Position numbers and translations under genes: made by a program | The notes under the pieces: model-generated | Seen by the model: only the letters and a program-made list of their open reading frames with translations | Databases searched by the model: none | What the model was told of the DNA's origin: nothing | Assembly: GCF_015477605.1 (NCBI RefSeq) | Contig: NZ_JADLQX010000004.1 | Span: 248,001-312,000 of the forward strand | From: Nocardia amamiensis | GTDB taxonomy: Bacteria > Actinomycetota > Actinomycetes > Mycobacteriales > Mycobacteriaceae | Direction of reading: 5' to 3' | Length of the DNA: 64,000 nucleotides | Part shown: positions 42,992-50,914 of the stretch, piece by piece | Layout: each line of letters starts with the position of its first letter | Position numbering within the stretch: position 1 is the first letter of the stretch

Positions 42992-45241
42992 TCACACGAG
43001 TTCGGCCGCGGGCTGACGTCCCGCGTCGTCGATGTGCGCGATCCCGTTCACGGTCACCTCGACCACCCGGGCGCTGGCGATGTCGAAGAACAGACCCGAC
43101 ACCGTGACGCCACGCTCGGCGATCGCCTTGCGCACCGCCGGGTGCTGCTGCAGCGTCTCCAACTGCACCGCGACATTCACCATGCCGAGTTGGTCGACCT
43201 CTCCGAACCCGGCCTCCTGCGCCGCGACCGCCACCGGATGGCCCTCGCGGAAGCGCTCCAGGCTCGGCTGGGCGTGCGTGAGCCAGGCGTCCACACCGGG
43301 AACCTCGGCCCCGGAGTGCAGCGCCGCCATGGCTCCACACGACGAGTGCCCGCACACCACGACCGATCGGACGTTCAGATTCTCCAACGCGAAGACGAGC
43401 GCGGCCTCGACCGACGCGTCACCCTCGGCGGGCACCAAGTTGCCCACGTTGCGCACGGTGAACAGGTCGCCGGGCCCGCTGTTGGTGATGATGTTCGGCA
43501 CGATCCGCGAATCCGCACAGGTCAGAAAGAACGAATCCGGGTCCTGCTTGTCGCGCAGCTCGTCCAGGTGCGGCCGGACGACGTGCGCGTGACTGCGGTG
43601 GTACGCCGCGACGCCCGCCGCGACCGGGTTCTCGTGCTCCTCGCCGTGACGCCAGGGCCCCAGGACGTCGTCCCAGACAGATCGGGCGAAGCTTCGCGAG
43701 GGCGGCTGCGCCGTGGCGTGCACCATCCTGGCGCCGCCGATCTCCACGAAATCGACGCTGCCGCCGTGGTTCTCCTGCTGTCGTGCGAACTCCTCGATGG
43801 CCTCGAAGGCGGCGTGATCGAGGAAGTCGACCGTCATCTCCACCGTGACGTCGACTCCCGCGGGGATCTTCGCGAACTGCGCCGAGAGCTTCGGCAGCGC
43901 GAGGAAGGTGGCCGAGCCGTCGATGGTGACCAGCCAGCGTCCCGTGCCGGGGACCGGCTCTGCCTTGATAGCCACCCGGACCACCCGCCACAGCAGCAGG
44001 CCGAAGGCCAGCCCGAGACCGATCAGCACGCCCTCGAGCAGGTTGAGGAACACCACGCCGAGCACCGTGACCGCGTACACCAGCAGATCACCGGTACGCC
44101 GGGCCAGTTTGATGTGGGCCAGCTTGACCAGCTGGGTGCCGATCACGATGAGCAGACCGGCCAGCGCGGCCTTCGGGATCTGCTCCACCACGGAGACCAG
44201 CGCCACCGAGAACACCAGAACCCAGATGCCGTGCAGCACCGCGGAGGCCCTGCTGTGCGCGCCCGCCTGCACGTTCGTCGCACTGCGCACGATCACGCCG
44301 GTGACCGGCAGGCCGCCGAGCAGGCCGGAGAGCACGTTGGCCGAGCCCTGGCCGATCAGCTCGCGGTCGAAGTTGGTGCGCTTGCGCGAGTGCATCTTGT
44401 CCACGGCCACCGCGGACAGCAGGCTCTCCACGCTGGCGATCAGCGCGATGGTGAGAATCGCGAGCGCCAGGGCCGGCCAGTCGCCGCTGGGCAGGGCGGG
44501 CAGGCCGATCGCGTCGAACAACGACCCGTTCAGCACGAGACGCTCGGCGTCGGTCGGCAGTACCAGAGCGAGCACGGTGCCCGCGAGTACCGCGACCAGC
44601 GGGCCGGGCACCAGGCGGACTTTGGCGGGCATGTACTTCCAGCCGACCATGATCGCGATCACGGTCGCGCCGATGAACGCGCCGCCGCCGTGCAGCGAGG
44701 TCAGCTGCCCGGGCAGCTCGACGATGTTGCGCCAGGCGGAACTGTGCGAGGAACCGCCGAGCAGCACATGGATCTGCTGTAGGGCGATGGTGATGCCGAT
44801 ACCGGCGAGCATCGCGTGTACCACCACCGGCGCCACCGCCAGTGCGGCCCTGGCAACGCGACTGAGCCCGAGCAGGATCTGCAGTACACCGGCGGCGCAG
44901 ACGATGAAACACGTTGTTCGCCAGCCGAATTGGCTGATCGTCTCGGCCACCACCACGGTGAGGCCCGCGGCGGGGCCGCTCACCTGCAGAACCGAGCCAC
45001 CGAGCAGTCCGGCGACGATGCCGCCGATCACGGCCGCGATCAGCCCTGCGGCGACCGGGGCTCCGGAGGCGACCGCGATGCCGAGCGAAAGCGGCAGCGC
45101 GACAAGGAAGACCACGATCGAGGCGGGCAGATCGTGGCGGAGGATGTCCGTGACGCGGTCGGGTAATGGTCCGGACTTGGGGTCAGGGCCCGTCGCTGCG
45201 GGCGGTGACAGTGGCGGGGCCAAATCCTGATCGATAGCCAT
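42992..45241 (-). CDS. SulP-family anion transporter fused to a beta-carbonic anhydrase
   Basis: The ATG at 45241 (MAIDQDLAP) follows AAGGAGAG and gives 749 residues. About residues 30-430 form a SulP transporter with 10-12 helices (IVAGLLGGSVLQVSGPAAGL is the substrate-binding region), and about 435-520 resemble a STAS domain. The C-terminal 200 residues are a beta-carbonic anhydrase with intact zinc ligands (CADSR and CGHSSC). Such fusions couple bicarbonate uptake to CO2 hydration. The mycobacterial protein Rv3273 has the same layout, as I recall. A decayed second copy lies upstream on the same strand with a matching promoter-proximal repeat. Confidence 0.95.
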   Translation of the reverse strand: MAIDQDLAPPLSPPAATGPDPKSGPLPDRVTDILRHDLPASIVVFLVALPLSLGIAVASGAPVAAGLIAAVIGGIVAGLLGGSVLQVSGPAAGLTVVVAETISQFGWRTTCFIVCAAGVLQILLGLSRVARAALAVAPVVVHAMLAGIGITIALQQIHVLLGGSSHSSAWRNIVELPGQLTSLHGGGAFIGATVIAIMVGWKYMPAKVRLVPGPLVAVLAGTVLALVLPTDAERLVLNGSLFDAIGLPALPSGDWPALALAILTIALIASVESLLSAVAVDKMHSRKRTNFDRELIGQGSANVLSGLLGGLPVTGVIVRSATNVQAGAHSRASAVLHGIWVLVFSVALVSVVEQIPKAALAGLLIVIGTQLVKLAHIKLARRTGDLLVYAVTVLGVVFLNLLEGVLIGLGLAFGLLLWRVVRVAIKAEPVPGTGRWLVTIDGSATFLALPKLSAQFAKIPAGVDVTVEMTVDFLDHAAFEAIEEFARQQENHGGSVDFVEIGGARMVHATAQPPSRSFARSVWDDVLGPWRHGEEHENPVAAGVAAYHRSHAHVVRPHLDELRDKQDPDSFFLTCADSRIVPNIITNSGPGDLFTVRNVGNLVPAEGDASVEAALVFALENLNVRSVVVCGHSSCGAMAALHSGAEVPGVDAWLTHAQPSLERFREGHPVAVAAQEAGFGEVDQLGMVNVAVQLETLQQHPAVRKAIAERGVTVSGLFFDIASARVVEVTVNGIAHIDDAGRQPAAELV

Positions 45242-45386
45242 GACTCTCCTTCGCCGACTCGGCTGTTTCGCCGAGGTCGGTTGACGATCAACATGTCCAG
45301 CAGGGCACAAGACCGCGAACCGGCATCTCGCGGTGAAGCAGTCCCGACACAGCGATGAGTCGAGATGTAAACGAGGACAAGTGTAT

Positions 45387-46218
45387 TAGTAAAGACTTAG
45401 CAAAGGCTGAGAAAGCGGGCAGATTGTGTGTTGTTCCCCACTGCCCGCTGGTCGACATGACAGTGATCCACCGCACAGCACGTGACGTGGATCATGGTTC
45501 GAGAAGCGCTGCGGCCCCGGGCGATTCCGTCGACCATGACCTCGATCACGCGCGCTACCGCGAGATCGACGGCTGGCGTCATCCCGAATCCCCGGACCGA
45601 CGGGGGGATGTGCGTGCGGCGTCTCCAGCCGCACTCGACGTTGACCACGCCCGCCGGATCCACTGCTCCAGATCCACCGATGGCTGCTGAATTCCCCTGA
45701 GGATGACCAGTTTTCGCGACCGACTGAGGGCGCGGGACTTGGGCACAATGGGCACGTCACAGTTGCGGACAGCGAAAGAAGTTGCGGCTCAGTCGAAGCG
45801 ATGCGTGCCTCGCGGCGGCGCCCGTCGTGCAACTCGGGCGCAGTCCGCCGACTCGGCTCATGGAACCACCGAGCAGTCCGGCGACCATGTGGACTACGAC
45901 GGCGACGCGCGGCACCGGCAGTTCCCATGATGTCGAGCAAAACAAGTAGGGGGACAGGAGGAATCACGACGGAAACGGATGGATCGGCACGGCCGCTTCC
46001 AGCCGGTCGATCGACCGTACCTGCGTGCGGCGACGTCCGTGGTGCGGGATCGGTGTCGGTGGACATATTTTCTCCTTCGCCGGGTCCACACCCGGTTCAT
46101 CGGTCAAACATGTTCTTGGCATCGAATTCGAGCAGCGGGCGAAGCTCGGGACGGCCCTCGGTTCAGCAGGCGCGACCCGTGACGCAGAACTCGGACTGAT
46201 AGTAAAGACTTCACAAAG
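45387..46218. repeat. Duplicated 19-bp upstream element of the SulP-CA gene and its relic
   Basis: The sequence TAGTAAAGACTTAGCAAAG (45387-45405) recurs as TAGTAAAGACTTCACAAAG (46200-46218), 17 of 19 identical. The first lies about 146 bp upstream of the intact SulP-CA start and the second about 134 bp upstream of the relic start. It marks the duplicated promoter-proximal region. The feature spans both copies. Confidence 0.7.
45480..46066 (-). pseudogene. Decayed, internally deleted second copy of the SulP-carbonic anhydrase gene
   Basis: The relic begins at an ATG (46066) preceded by GGCGAAGGAGA, almost as in the intact gene. Its start, MSTDTDPAPRTSPHA, parallels MAIDQDLAPPLSPPA. After frameshifts the minus strand reads VVIPPVPLLVLLDIMG, then VAGLLGGSMSRVGG (intact IVAGLLGGSVLQVSG), then VRLETPHAHPPV (intact VQLETLQQHPAV) and finally VDLAVARVIEVMVDGIARG (intact DIASARVVEVTVNGIAHI). 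These segments are in different frames and most of the transporter and the zinc ligands are gone. It cannot make a functional protein. It is a tandem duplicate of the downstream gene in advanced decay. Confidence 0.78.
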
Positions 46219-46403
46219 CACCTGCAAAGGTTTCCGGTCGCACTGATCACAACTGCTACCAAAATGTGACCCGGGTCACACCTGAGAGCATAGGGCTGAC
46301 GGAACGCAAATGGCCACCACTCGACCTCGGCGCCCATGGCCGCCGAAGGCCCGGAGAGAAGAGAGAAGACCGGGCATGCACTGCACCGGTCTCGCCAATC
46401 GAG

Positions 46404-46475
46404 TGGTCCCAGCTGGGATCGAACCAGCGACCTTCCGCGTGTGAGGCGGACGCTCTCCCGCTGAGCTATGAGACC
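46404..46475 (-). tRNA. tRNA-Val (anticodon CAC)
   Basis: The minus strand folds as a cloverleaf: seven-pair acceptor stem GGTCTCA/TGGGACC with one G-T pair, anticodon stem TCCGC/GCGGA with loop CTCACAC, and T-arm GCTGG-TTCGATC-CCAGC. The anticodon CAC reads GTG codons. The 3' CCA is not encoded. Confidence 0.95.
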
Positions 46476-46836
46476 TGACCTGCGTCCGGTGGTGCGGGGA
46501 TGCCCTCCGGACGAGACGAAACATTAGCACGCGCCACCGGCGGTTCACCAAATCGCCACCGGGACAGGATGGGCTCGCGCGCGCAGACGAGCAGTCGGGA
46601 GATGCGCCGGCGCCGCACCGAAGACAGTCCCGCGCCGGAGACCGGGAGCCGGCCGGACCGACGATGGCATACAGAAACATCCCTTCCCCCACCAACCACA
46701 TGAGCCACCGCAGTCACATCACGCAACGTTCTCGATTTACTGCGTTCTACCAGCGGATTTGTACCTTTCACCTGGCGTCGGCTAATGTTCTGTCTCGCAC
46801 CACGGAGGCCGGAAACGAGCCGCCGGGATGCGAAAT
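46476..46836. other. Gene-free stretch between divergent tRNA genes
   Basis: These 361 bases lie between the minus-strand tRNA-Val and the plus-strand tRNA-Gly and must carry promoters for both. The part from about 46700 to 46800 is clearly richer in A+T (cattagc-, gattta-, gtaccttt-like stretches). I see no protein-coding pattern on either strand. Confidence 0.55.
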
Positions 46837-46909
46837 GCGGATGTAGCGCAGCTGGTAGCGCATCACCTTGCCAAGGTGAGGGTCGCGGGTTCGAATCCCG
46901 TCATCCGCT
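46837..46909 (+). tRNA. tRNA-Gly (anticodon GCC)
   Basis: The acceptor stem GCGGATG/CATCCGC, D-arm GCGC/GCGC, anticodon arm TCACC-TTGCCAA-GGTGA and T-arm GCGGG-TTCGAAT-CCCGT form a normal cloverleaf. The anticodon GCC reads GGC and GGT. No CCA is encoded. It is the first of three plus-strand tRNAs. Confidence 0.96.
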
Positions 46910-46952
46910 CGAGAGGTAGGGCCAGGCAACATTACGCCGTCCCCCTTTGCGC

Positions 46953-47023
46953 GGTGGAGTGGCCGAGTGGTGAGGCAACGGCCTGCAAAGCCGTGCACAC
47001 GGGTTCGATTCCCGTCTCCACCT
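46953..47023 (+). tRNA. tRNA-Cys (anticodon GCA)
   Basis: The acceptor stem GGTGGAG/CTCCACC, anticodon arm ACGGC-CTGCAAA-GCCGT and T-arm ACGGG-TTCGATT-CCCGT are intact. The anticodon GCA reads TGC and TGT. It starts 43 bases after tRNA-Gly and ends one base before tRNA-Val, so the three are one transcript. Confidence 0.96.
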
Positions 47024-47024
47024 C

Positions 47025-47099
47025 GCGCGATTAGCTCAGCGGGAGAGCGCTTCCCTGACACGGAAGAGGTCACTGGTTCAATCCCAGTATCGCGCACCA
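47025..47099 (+). tRNA. tRNA-Val (anticodon GAC)
   Basis: The acceptor stem GCGCGAT/ATCGCGC, anticodon arm CTTCC-CTGACAC-GGAAG and T-arm ACTGG-TTCAATC-CCAGT are intact. The anticodon GAC reads GTC and GTT. This is the only tRNA of the four whose 3' CCA is encoded (47097-47099). A terminator follows 16 bases later. Confidence 0.96.
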
Positions 47100-47114
47100 C
47101 CGAAATAGCAGGTC

Positions 47115-47146
47115 AGCCCCGGTTTTCGCCGGGGCTTTCCTGTTTC
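47115..47146 (+). terminator. Terminator of the Gly-Cys-Val tRNA transcript
   Basis: An eight-pair GC-rich stem (AGCCCCGG/CCGGGGCT) with the loop TTTTCG is followed by TTCCTGTTT. Position directly after the last tRNA and the T-rich tail fit an intrinsic terminator. Confidence 0.8.
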
Positions 47147-47304
47147 CGCGCCGTCGGCGTGCTGCGCCGGCGCCCCGGCTCCGTCGAACAGAATCCGACG
47201 GTTCACCGGACGCACATCGAGTCCCGCCGCGGTGGAGGTCGGTTGTCGGTGGGTGGGGATACGCTGTGGCGCACAGTGCCGGAGCCGAGTCAGGGGGTTG
47301 TCGC

Positions 47305-48525
47305 GTGACGATCAGCGTGGCGGTCACGCCGGATGACGACGCTGATCCCGAGTCGCTCGACCTGCGCGACGACATCTCCTTCGAACTCGAAGAGGTCAAC
47401 GAGGTGCTCGCCGAGTTGATCGCGTTGCAAGCCGATCGCAAGGCCAAGGACGGCGAACTGCTGACAGCTCGGCTCGGCATCAGCGGCGAGCGGCCGGAAA
47501 CGCTGGCGCGCATCGGCGCCCGCTACGACCTGTCCCGCGACCGCGTGCGGCAACTGCACACCAAAGCGGTGGGCCAGATGCTCCGGATGGCCCAGCAGTC
47601 CGGGCACCGCGCCGCGGCGGTGCTGGGCGCGCGCTATCCACTCGACGCGCGCGACCGGCAGCTGGTGCGCGCGCTGCTGGTGGAGACGTACGCGACCGAC
47701 ACCGACATCGCCGCCACCGAACTGTCGTACTTGAAGCTGCGGCTGGCCGGGCACGCGGCCGAGGACGCGAAGCGGATCGCCGGATTCGTCACCCAGCGCA
47801 TCGCGGCCTGGCAGAAGAAGACCAACCGGCGCCTGGCCAAGCTGCAGGACGCGCAACCGCGGGCGACCAGTCAGCTGAATCCCTGGTTGGATCAGGTCGA
47901 GTGGCCCGGTCCCGGGTCCGCGGCCGCGATCCCCGGCGCCTCCGCGCGCACGGTGGACAGCGACGACGACGGGCGCGGGCGCTTCTACTTGGACAAGGTC
48001 GGCCGGGACGTGCCGTTCGACTCCGGCCTGGAAGCCAGGTTGCTGTGGATTCTCAACGCCAGCGATCTGGTCGAAACGTTCCGGGAACATCCAGCGGCGG
48101 TCATCTACGAGTTCGACGGCGCCGAGCGGTCGCACTATCCCAGCATCGTCGCCCGGCTGACCGACGGCCGAACTGTTCTCATCGACGTCGAGCCGCTCGG
48201 CCACCTCGGATTCCACGTCAACCGGATGAAGGCGGCCGCGAGCCGCGCGTACGCGCACGCCAACGGCTGGGGCTGGCTGGTCTGGACGGGCAGCCGTATC
48301 GGCGTCCCGGAACTGCGCACGCGCCGGGTCGAGGCGGCGAGCGAACAGATGCTGCGTGAGCTGGTCGAGCGCGGGCCGGTGCACTGGGCCGGGTTGCGCC
48401 AGGTGCGCGCGAAGACCGGCTTGGACCTGCTGGACTTCCTCACTCTGGTGCTGCGCAACGAATGGCGGTGGGATCGAGCACCCTTCCGGCTCAGCGCACC
48501 ACCATCGCCGCAGCCAGGAACGTGA
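47305..48525 (+). CDS. Sigma-region-4-like helix-turn-helix protein with degenerate TnsA/PD-(D/E)XK-like domain
   Basis: The GTG at 47305 (VTISVAVTPDD) gives 406 residues. Residues about 60-95 resemble sigma-70 region 4 (TLARIGARYDLSRDRVRQLH, then TKAVGQML). Residues about 235-340 have the order of a TnsA-type restriction-endonuclease fold: FDSGLEARLLWIL with Glu243, VIYEFDGAERSHYPS, TVLIDVEPLGH and AYAHANGWGWLVWTG. In active enzymes the second and third motifs read about TPD and EVK. Here Ser280 and Glu296 stand in for the Asp and Lys, so cleavage is doubtful. It may be a DNA-binding pseudo-nuclease. It converges on the CoiA-like gene with a 35-bp overlap. I know no named family. Confidence 0.72.
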   Translation: MTISVAVTPDDDADPESLDLRDDISFELEEVNEVLAELIALQADRKAKDGELLTARLGISGERPETLARIGARYDLSRDRVRQLHTKAVGQMLRMAQQSGHRAAAVLGARYPLDARDRQLVRALLVETYATDTDIAATELSYLKLRLAGHAAEDAKRIAGFVTQRIAAWQKKTNRRLAKLQDAQPRATSQLNPWLDQVEWPGPGSAAAIPGASARTVDSDDDGRGRFYLDKVGRDVPFDSGLEARLLWILNASDLVETFREHPAAVIYEFDGAERSHYPSIVARLTDGRTVLIDVEPLGHLGFHVNRMKAAASRAYAHANGWGWLVWTGSRIGVPELRTRRVEAASEQMLRELVERGPVHWAGLRQVRAKTGLDLLDFLTLVLRNEWRWDRAPFRLSAPPSPQPGT

Positions 48526-49435
48526 CGATCAGCAGCATCGCGCAGACCGTGATCAGCTGCCAGCGTTCGATGGACTGCTCGAGGTTGGCGATGGTGTTGC
48601 GCAGCGCTTTGTCCAGCCGGTCATGGTCGGCGAGCGTGCGCTGGGCGGCGGCCAAGTTATCGGCCTGATCCTGCGCCGCCGCCTCCGCGCGTTCCAGTCG
48701 CGTGGTGAGCTTCACCACGTGTTTCTGCTTGTCCCGCAAAGCCTTGCGGGCCATTGCCAGCGTGGTGCGCTGATTGACCAGCTCTTGGCGCTGCCGGGCG
48801 ATCACCGTTGCCTGCGTCCTCGTGTGGTGTTCCCAGTCGGTCACGGTGGCCCAGCCTCCTGTCCTCTCGTCCCGATAGCCCCAGACGAACTCCCCGCGCA
48901 CCCAGCCCGCGATGAACTCGCGCAGCTCGACCGGCTCACGCCGTGGCGCCGCCATCGCGTGCTCGGTGTCCAGCACACCGGTGACCGCGCGGTAATCGCA
49001 GGTGGCGGGAGCGAAGTCCGCGATGCCGAGCGCGTGCAGATACGGCACCCAGTAACCGGGCGGGCACAGCCAGAGCACGTCCGTGCAGCCGGCGGCGCGC
49101 AGCCGCGCGGTGTGCTCCTGCGCGAGTGCGCGCTCCAACGGCCCGCTGCGGATCTCGATCGCGTACACACGATCGCCCTTGCGCCAGTAGACGTCCACGG
49201 GCAATGTTCCGATGCGCCGGTCCACTTCCGCCTCGTCGGCCCCGTAGGCCAGCAACCTGCCGCAGAGCCAGTACTTCAACCGCTGCATATCCCATTGCGC
49301 GGCGGAACAGTCCGGACACTCGCAGGCGTAGCCCTTCGACGGCCCGCGCACCCGGCCGGAGCCGTCCCCGATACCCAACTCGGCGAGCAGCGCTCGGCGC
49401 CCGCAGGCGATCTCCGCCCGCTGCTTCGTTCTCAC
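48491..49435 (-). CDS. Membrane-anchored CoiA-like (PD-(D/E)XK) nuclease-like protein
   Basis: The GTG at 49435 with AGGGAG upstream gives 314 residues. A Cys cluster, CECPDC (38-43), could bind zinc. A competence-protein CoiA-like endonuclease fold follows, with LPVDVYWRKGDRVYAIEIRSG holding Asp81 and the Glu94-x-Arg96 pair; CoiA relatives have Asp then E-x-Q or E-x-K. The segment VLWLCPPGYWVPYL is also CoiA-like. A coiled coil (about 220-285) and one membrane helix near the C-terminus (WQLITVCAMLLIVTFLAAAM) would hold it at the membrane with the nuclease domain in the cytoplasm. Its role is unknown. Confidence 0.72.
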   Translation of the reverse strand: MRTKQRAEIACGRRALLAELGIGDGSGRVRGPSKGYACECPDCSAAQWDMQRLKYWLCGRLLAYGADEAEVDRRIGTLPVDVYWRKGDRVYAIEIRSGPLERALAQEHTARLRAAGCTDVLWLCPPGYWVPYLHALGIADFAPATCDYRAVTGVLDTEHAMAAPRREPVELREFIAGWVRGEFVWGYRDERTGGWATVTDWEHHTRTQATVIARQRQELVNQRTTLAMARKALRDKQKHVVKLTTRLERAEAAAQDQADNLAAAQRTLADHDRLDKALRNTIANLEQSIERWQLITVCAMLLIVTFLAAAMVVR

Positions 49436-49879
49436 GCGACCACTCCCTGCACGAACCACCGCAGGCCTGGCGACCCACGCCATAGATCAAGAGTGCGTCA
49501 GACTTGCCTACCTTGCCAGTCCCGTGTACCCCGCGCTCGGGTGCGCCACACTTGGGCTCATCGGCTCGGACCGGCGTTGGTACTCTGCGGCACAAGGGCT
49601 TTCATCATGCCATGCGGCCTCTCCGGCCATTCGGGGATCGCTGATCGACAGTTGCCGCCATCCGCGACGCGTCCGTTCGCGTCGGTCGGTGCGCTTCCGG
49701 ACAAACCGGATCGGCGCGCACTCCGCGTGTGTGGACGTAACACGGTGGGCCTACGCTGATTCGATCAGGTCAACAGATCGGCGTATCGCCGATTCTTCGC
49801 GAGCCGCGGATGTCCAACTGGGCGGATAGAATCGTCCGGCCGAGTGCGAGCTGGGCCGATACGGGGAAGTGGGTACTGC
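49436..49879. other. Gene-free stretch between divergent accessory genes
   Basis: These 444 bases separate the CoiA-like gene (minus) from a disordered-protein gene (plus). Several open frames cross it, but all are rich in Arg, Ser and Ala and lack a usable ribosome-binding site. The stretch should hold promoters for both genes. No dyad or repeat stood out. Confidence 0.5.
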
Positions 49880-50914
49880 ATGGAGCACGGTCAGCAGACC
49901 GGCGAGTCGATCGGCGCGATGTTGTCGAGTATCGCGTCGACTCTCCGAGAGGTCAGCGAGAAGCTGGACGCGGTAGCGGCCCGGATCGACGGCACACCGG
50001 CCGTCCCCGACGAACAGACCATCGAGGCTCGATTGGCCGCACTGGAGGCATGGGCTTCCCAGGCCAGGAGGGATATTTCCGGCATCGACGCACGGGTGGG
50101 ACAGCTGGAGTCCGGCGACTCCCCGGCCTCGAATGACCCGGCCGCGGCCGACCGCTCGGCCCTGGGGGGAGCGAGGCGGTCGAACGCACGCCAGCCGGAG
50201 CGCGAGGCCGGGGAACCGGCACCTGCTGCACGGAAGAGCGATTCCCGGGCACTCGCCGGTTCCCGAAATGGCTCGCGCTTACCGGAAATGCCCCGGAAAC
50301 CGGTGCACGCCGCCCCGGAGCCGTACCTCTCTGCGCAGACGGGTTCCACCCCGCCCCGTGAACCCGTCATGACCGCACTGGAGCCGAAGGACACGTCCGG
50401 GCAGGACGTCACCCCGCCTGCGCCGCGCGAGCAGACATCGAACTTCACCGCTCCCCCCGCACAGGAGCTGGCCTCGCGATTCACCACACCGGTGTCGCGT
50501 GAACCCGCGTCCTTCACGGCGCCGACCGCGCGCTCCAGCGGGTCATCGGCCTCGTATTCGCAGCACGAAAACGCCGCGTACGAAAGCATTGTCGCGTCCC
50601 CCACCAGCGCCGATCCGGGTGCGGACCGCAGCGGTTCCCGGAACGGGGCGGCGCCCGATGCCCCCGTCGCGGGTCTCACCGGCGCACGCCACGCCACCGA
50701 GGAAGAGCGCACGCCGGTCGAGCACAACCACGTCGACAAGCTGCAGGCCATGCTCGACGAACTCAAGCGCACGGCGGCGGCGCCGCTCGGCCGCTCCGAC
50801 ATCTTCGGTCCGCCGGCGGGCGATTCGACCGCGAACGGATATCAGTCCGAACACGGCGACGCGCATCGCAGGCCGACCGACTACCGGCTGTCCACTCCGC
50901 CTTCGACATCCTGA
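49880..50914 (+). CDS. Hypothetical protein with N-terminal coiled coil and long disordered region
   Basis: The ATG at 49880 (MEHGQQTGESIG) gives 344 residues. Residues about 1-80 alternate hydrophobic and charged residues (IASTLREVSEKLDAVAARI) like a coiled coil. The next 200 residues are Pro/Ser/Thr/Arg-rich with no folded pattern. A short helical segment follows near the end (HNHVDKLQAMLDELKRTAAA). There is no signal peptide or membrane helix. Lower third-position GC in places and low-complexity composition set it apart from neighbours. It converges on the LysR gene with a 34-bp overlap. No family is recognised. Confidence 0.65.
   Translation: MEHGQQTGESIGAMLSSIASTLREVSEKLDAVAARIDGTPAVPDEQTIEARLAALEAWASQARRDISGIDARVGQLESGDSPASNDPAAADRSALGGARRSNARQPEREAGEPAPAARKSDSRALAGSRNGSRLPEMPRKPVHAAPEPYLSAQTGSTPPREPVMTALEPKDTSGQDVTPPAPREQTSNFTAPPAQELASRFTTPVSREPASFTAPTARSSGSSASYSQHENAAYESIVASPTSADPGADRSGSRNGAAPDAPVAGLTGARHATEEERTPVEHNHVDKLQAMLDELKRTAAAPLGRSDIFGPPAGDSTANGYQSEHGDAHRRPTDYRLSTPPSTS

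Noticed and set aside
45386..46066. Intact 226-codon gene upstream of the SulP-CA gene
   Set aside because: The first part matches the SulP-CA N-terminus but the frame then runs through out-of-frame sequence, while other frames hold the rest of the match. It is read as a decayed copy, not a gene.
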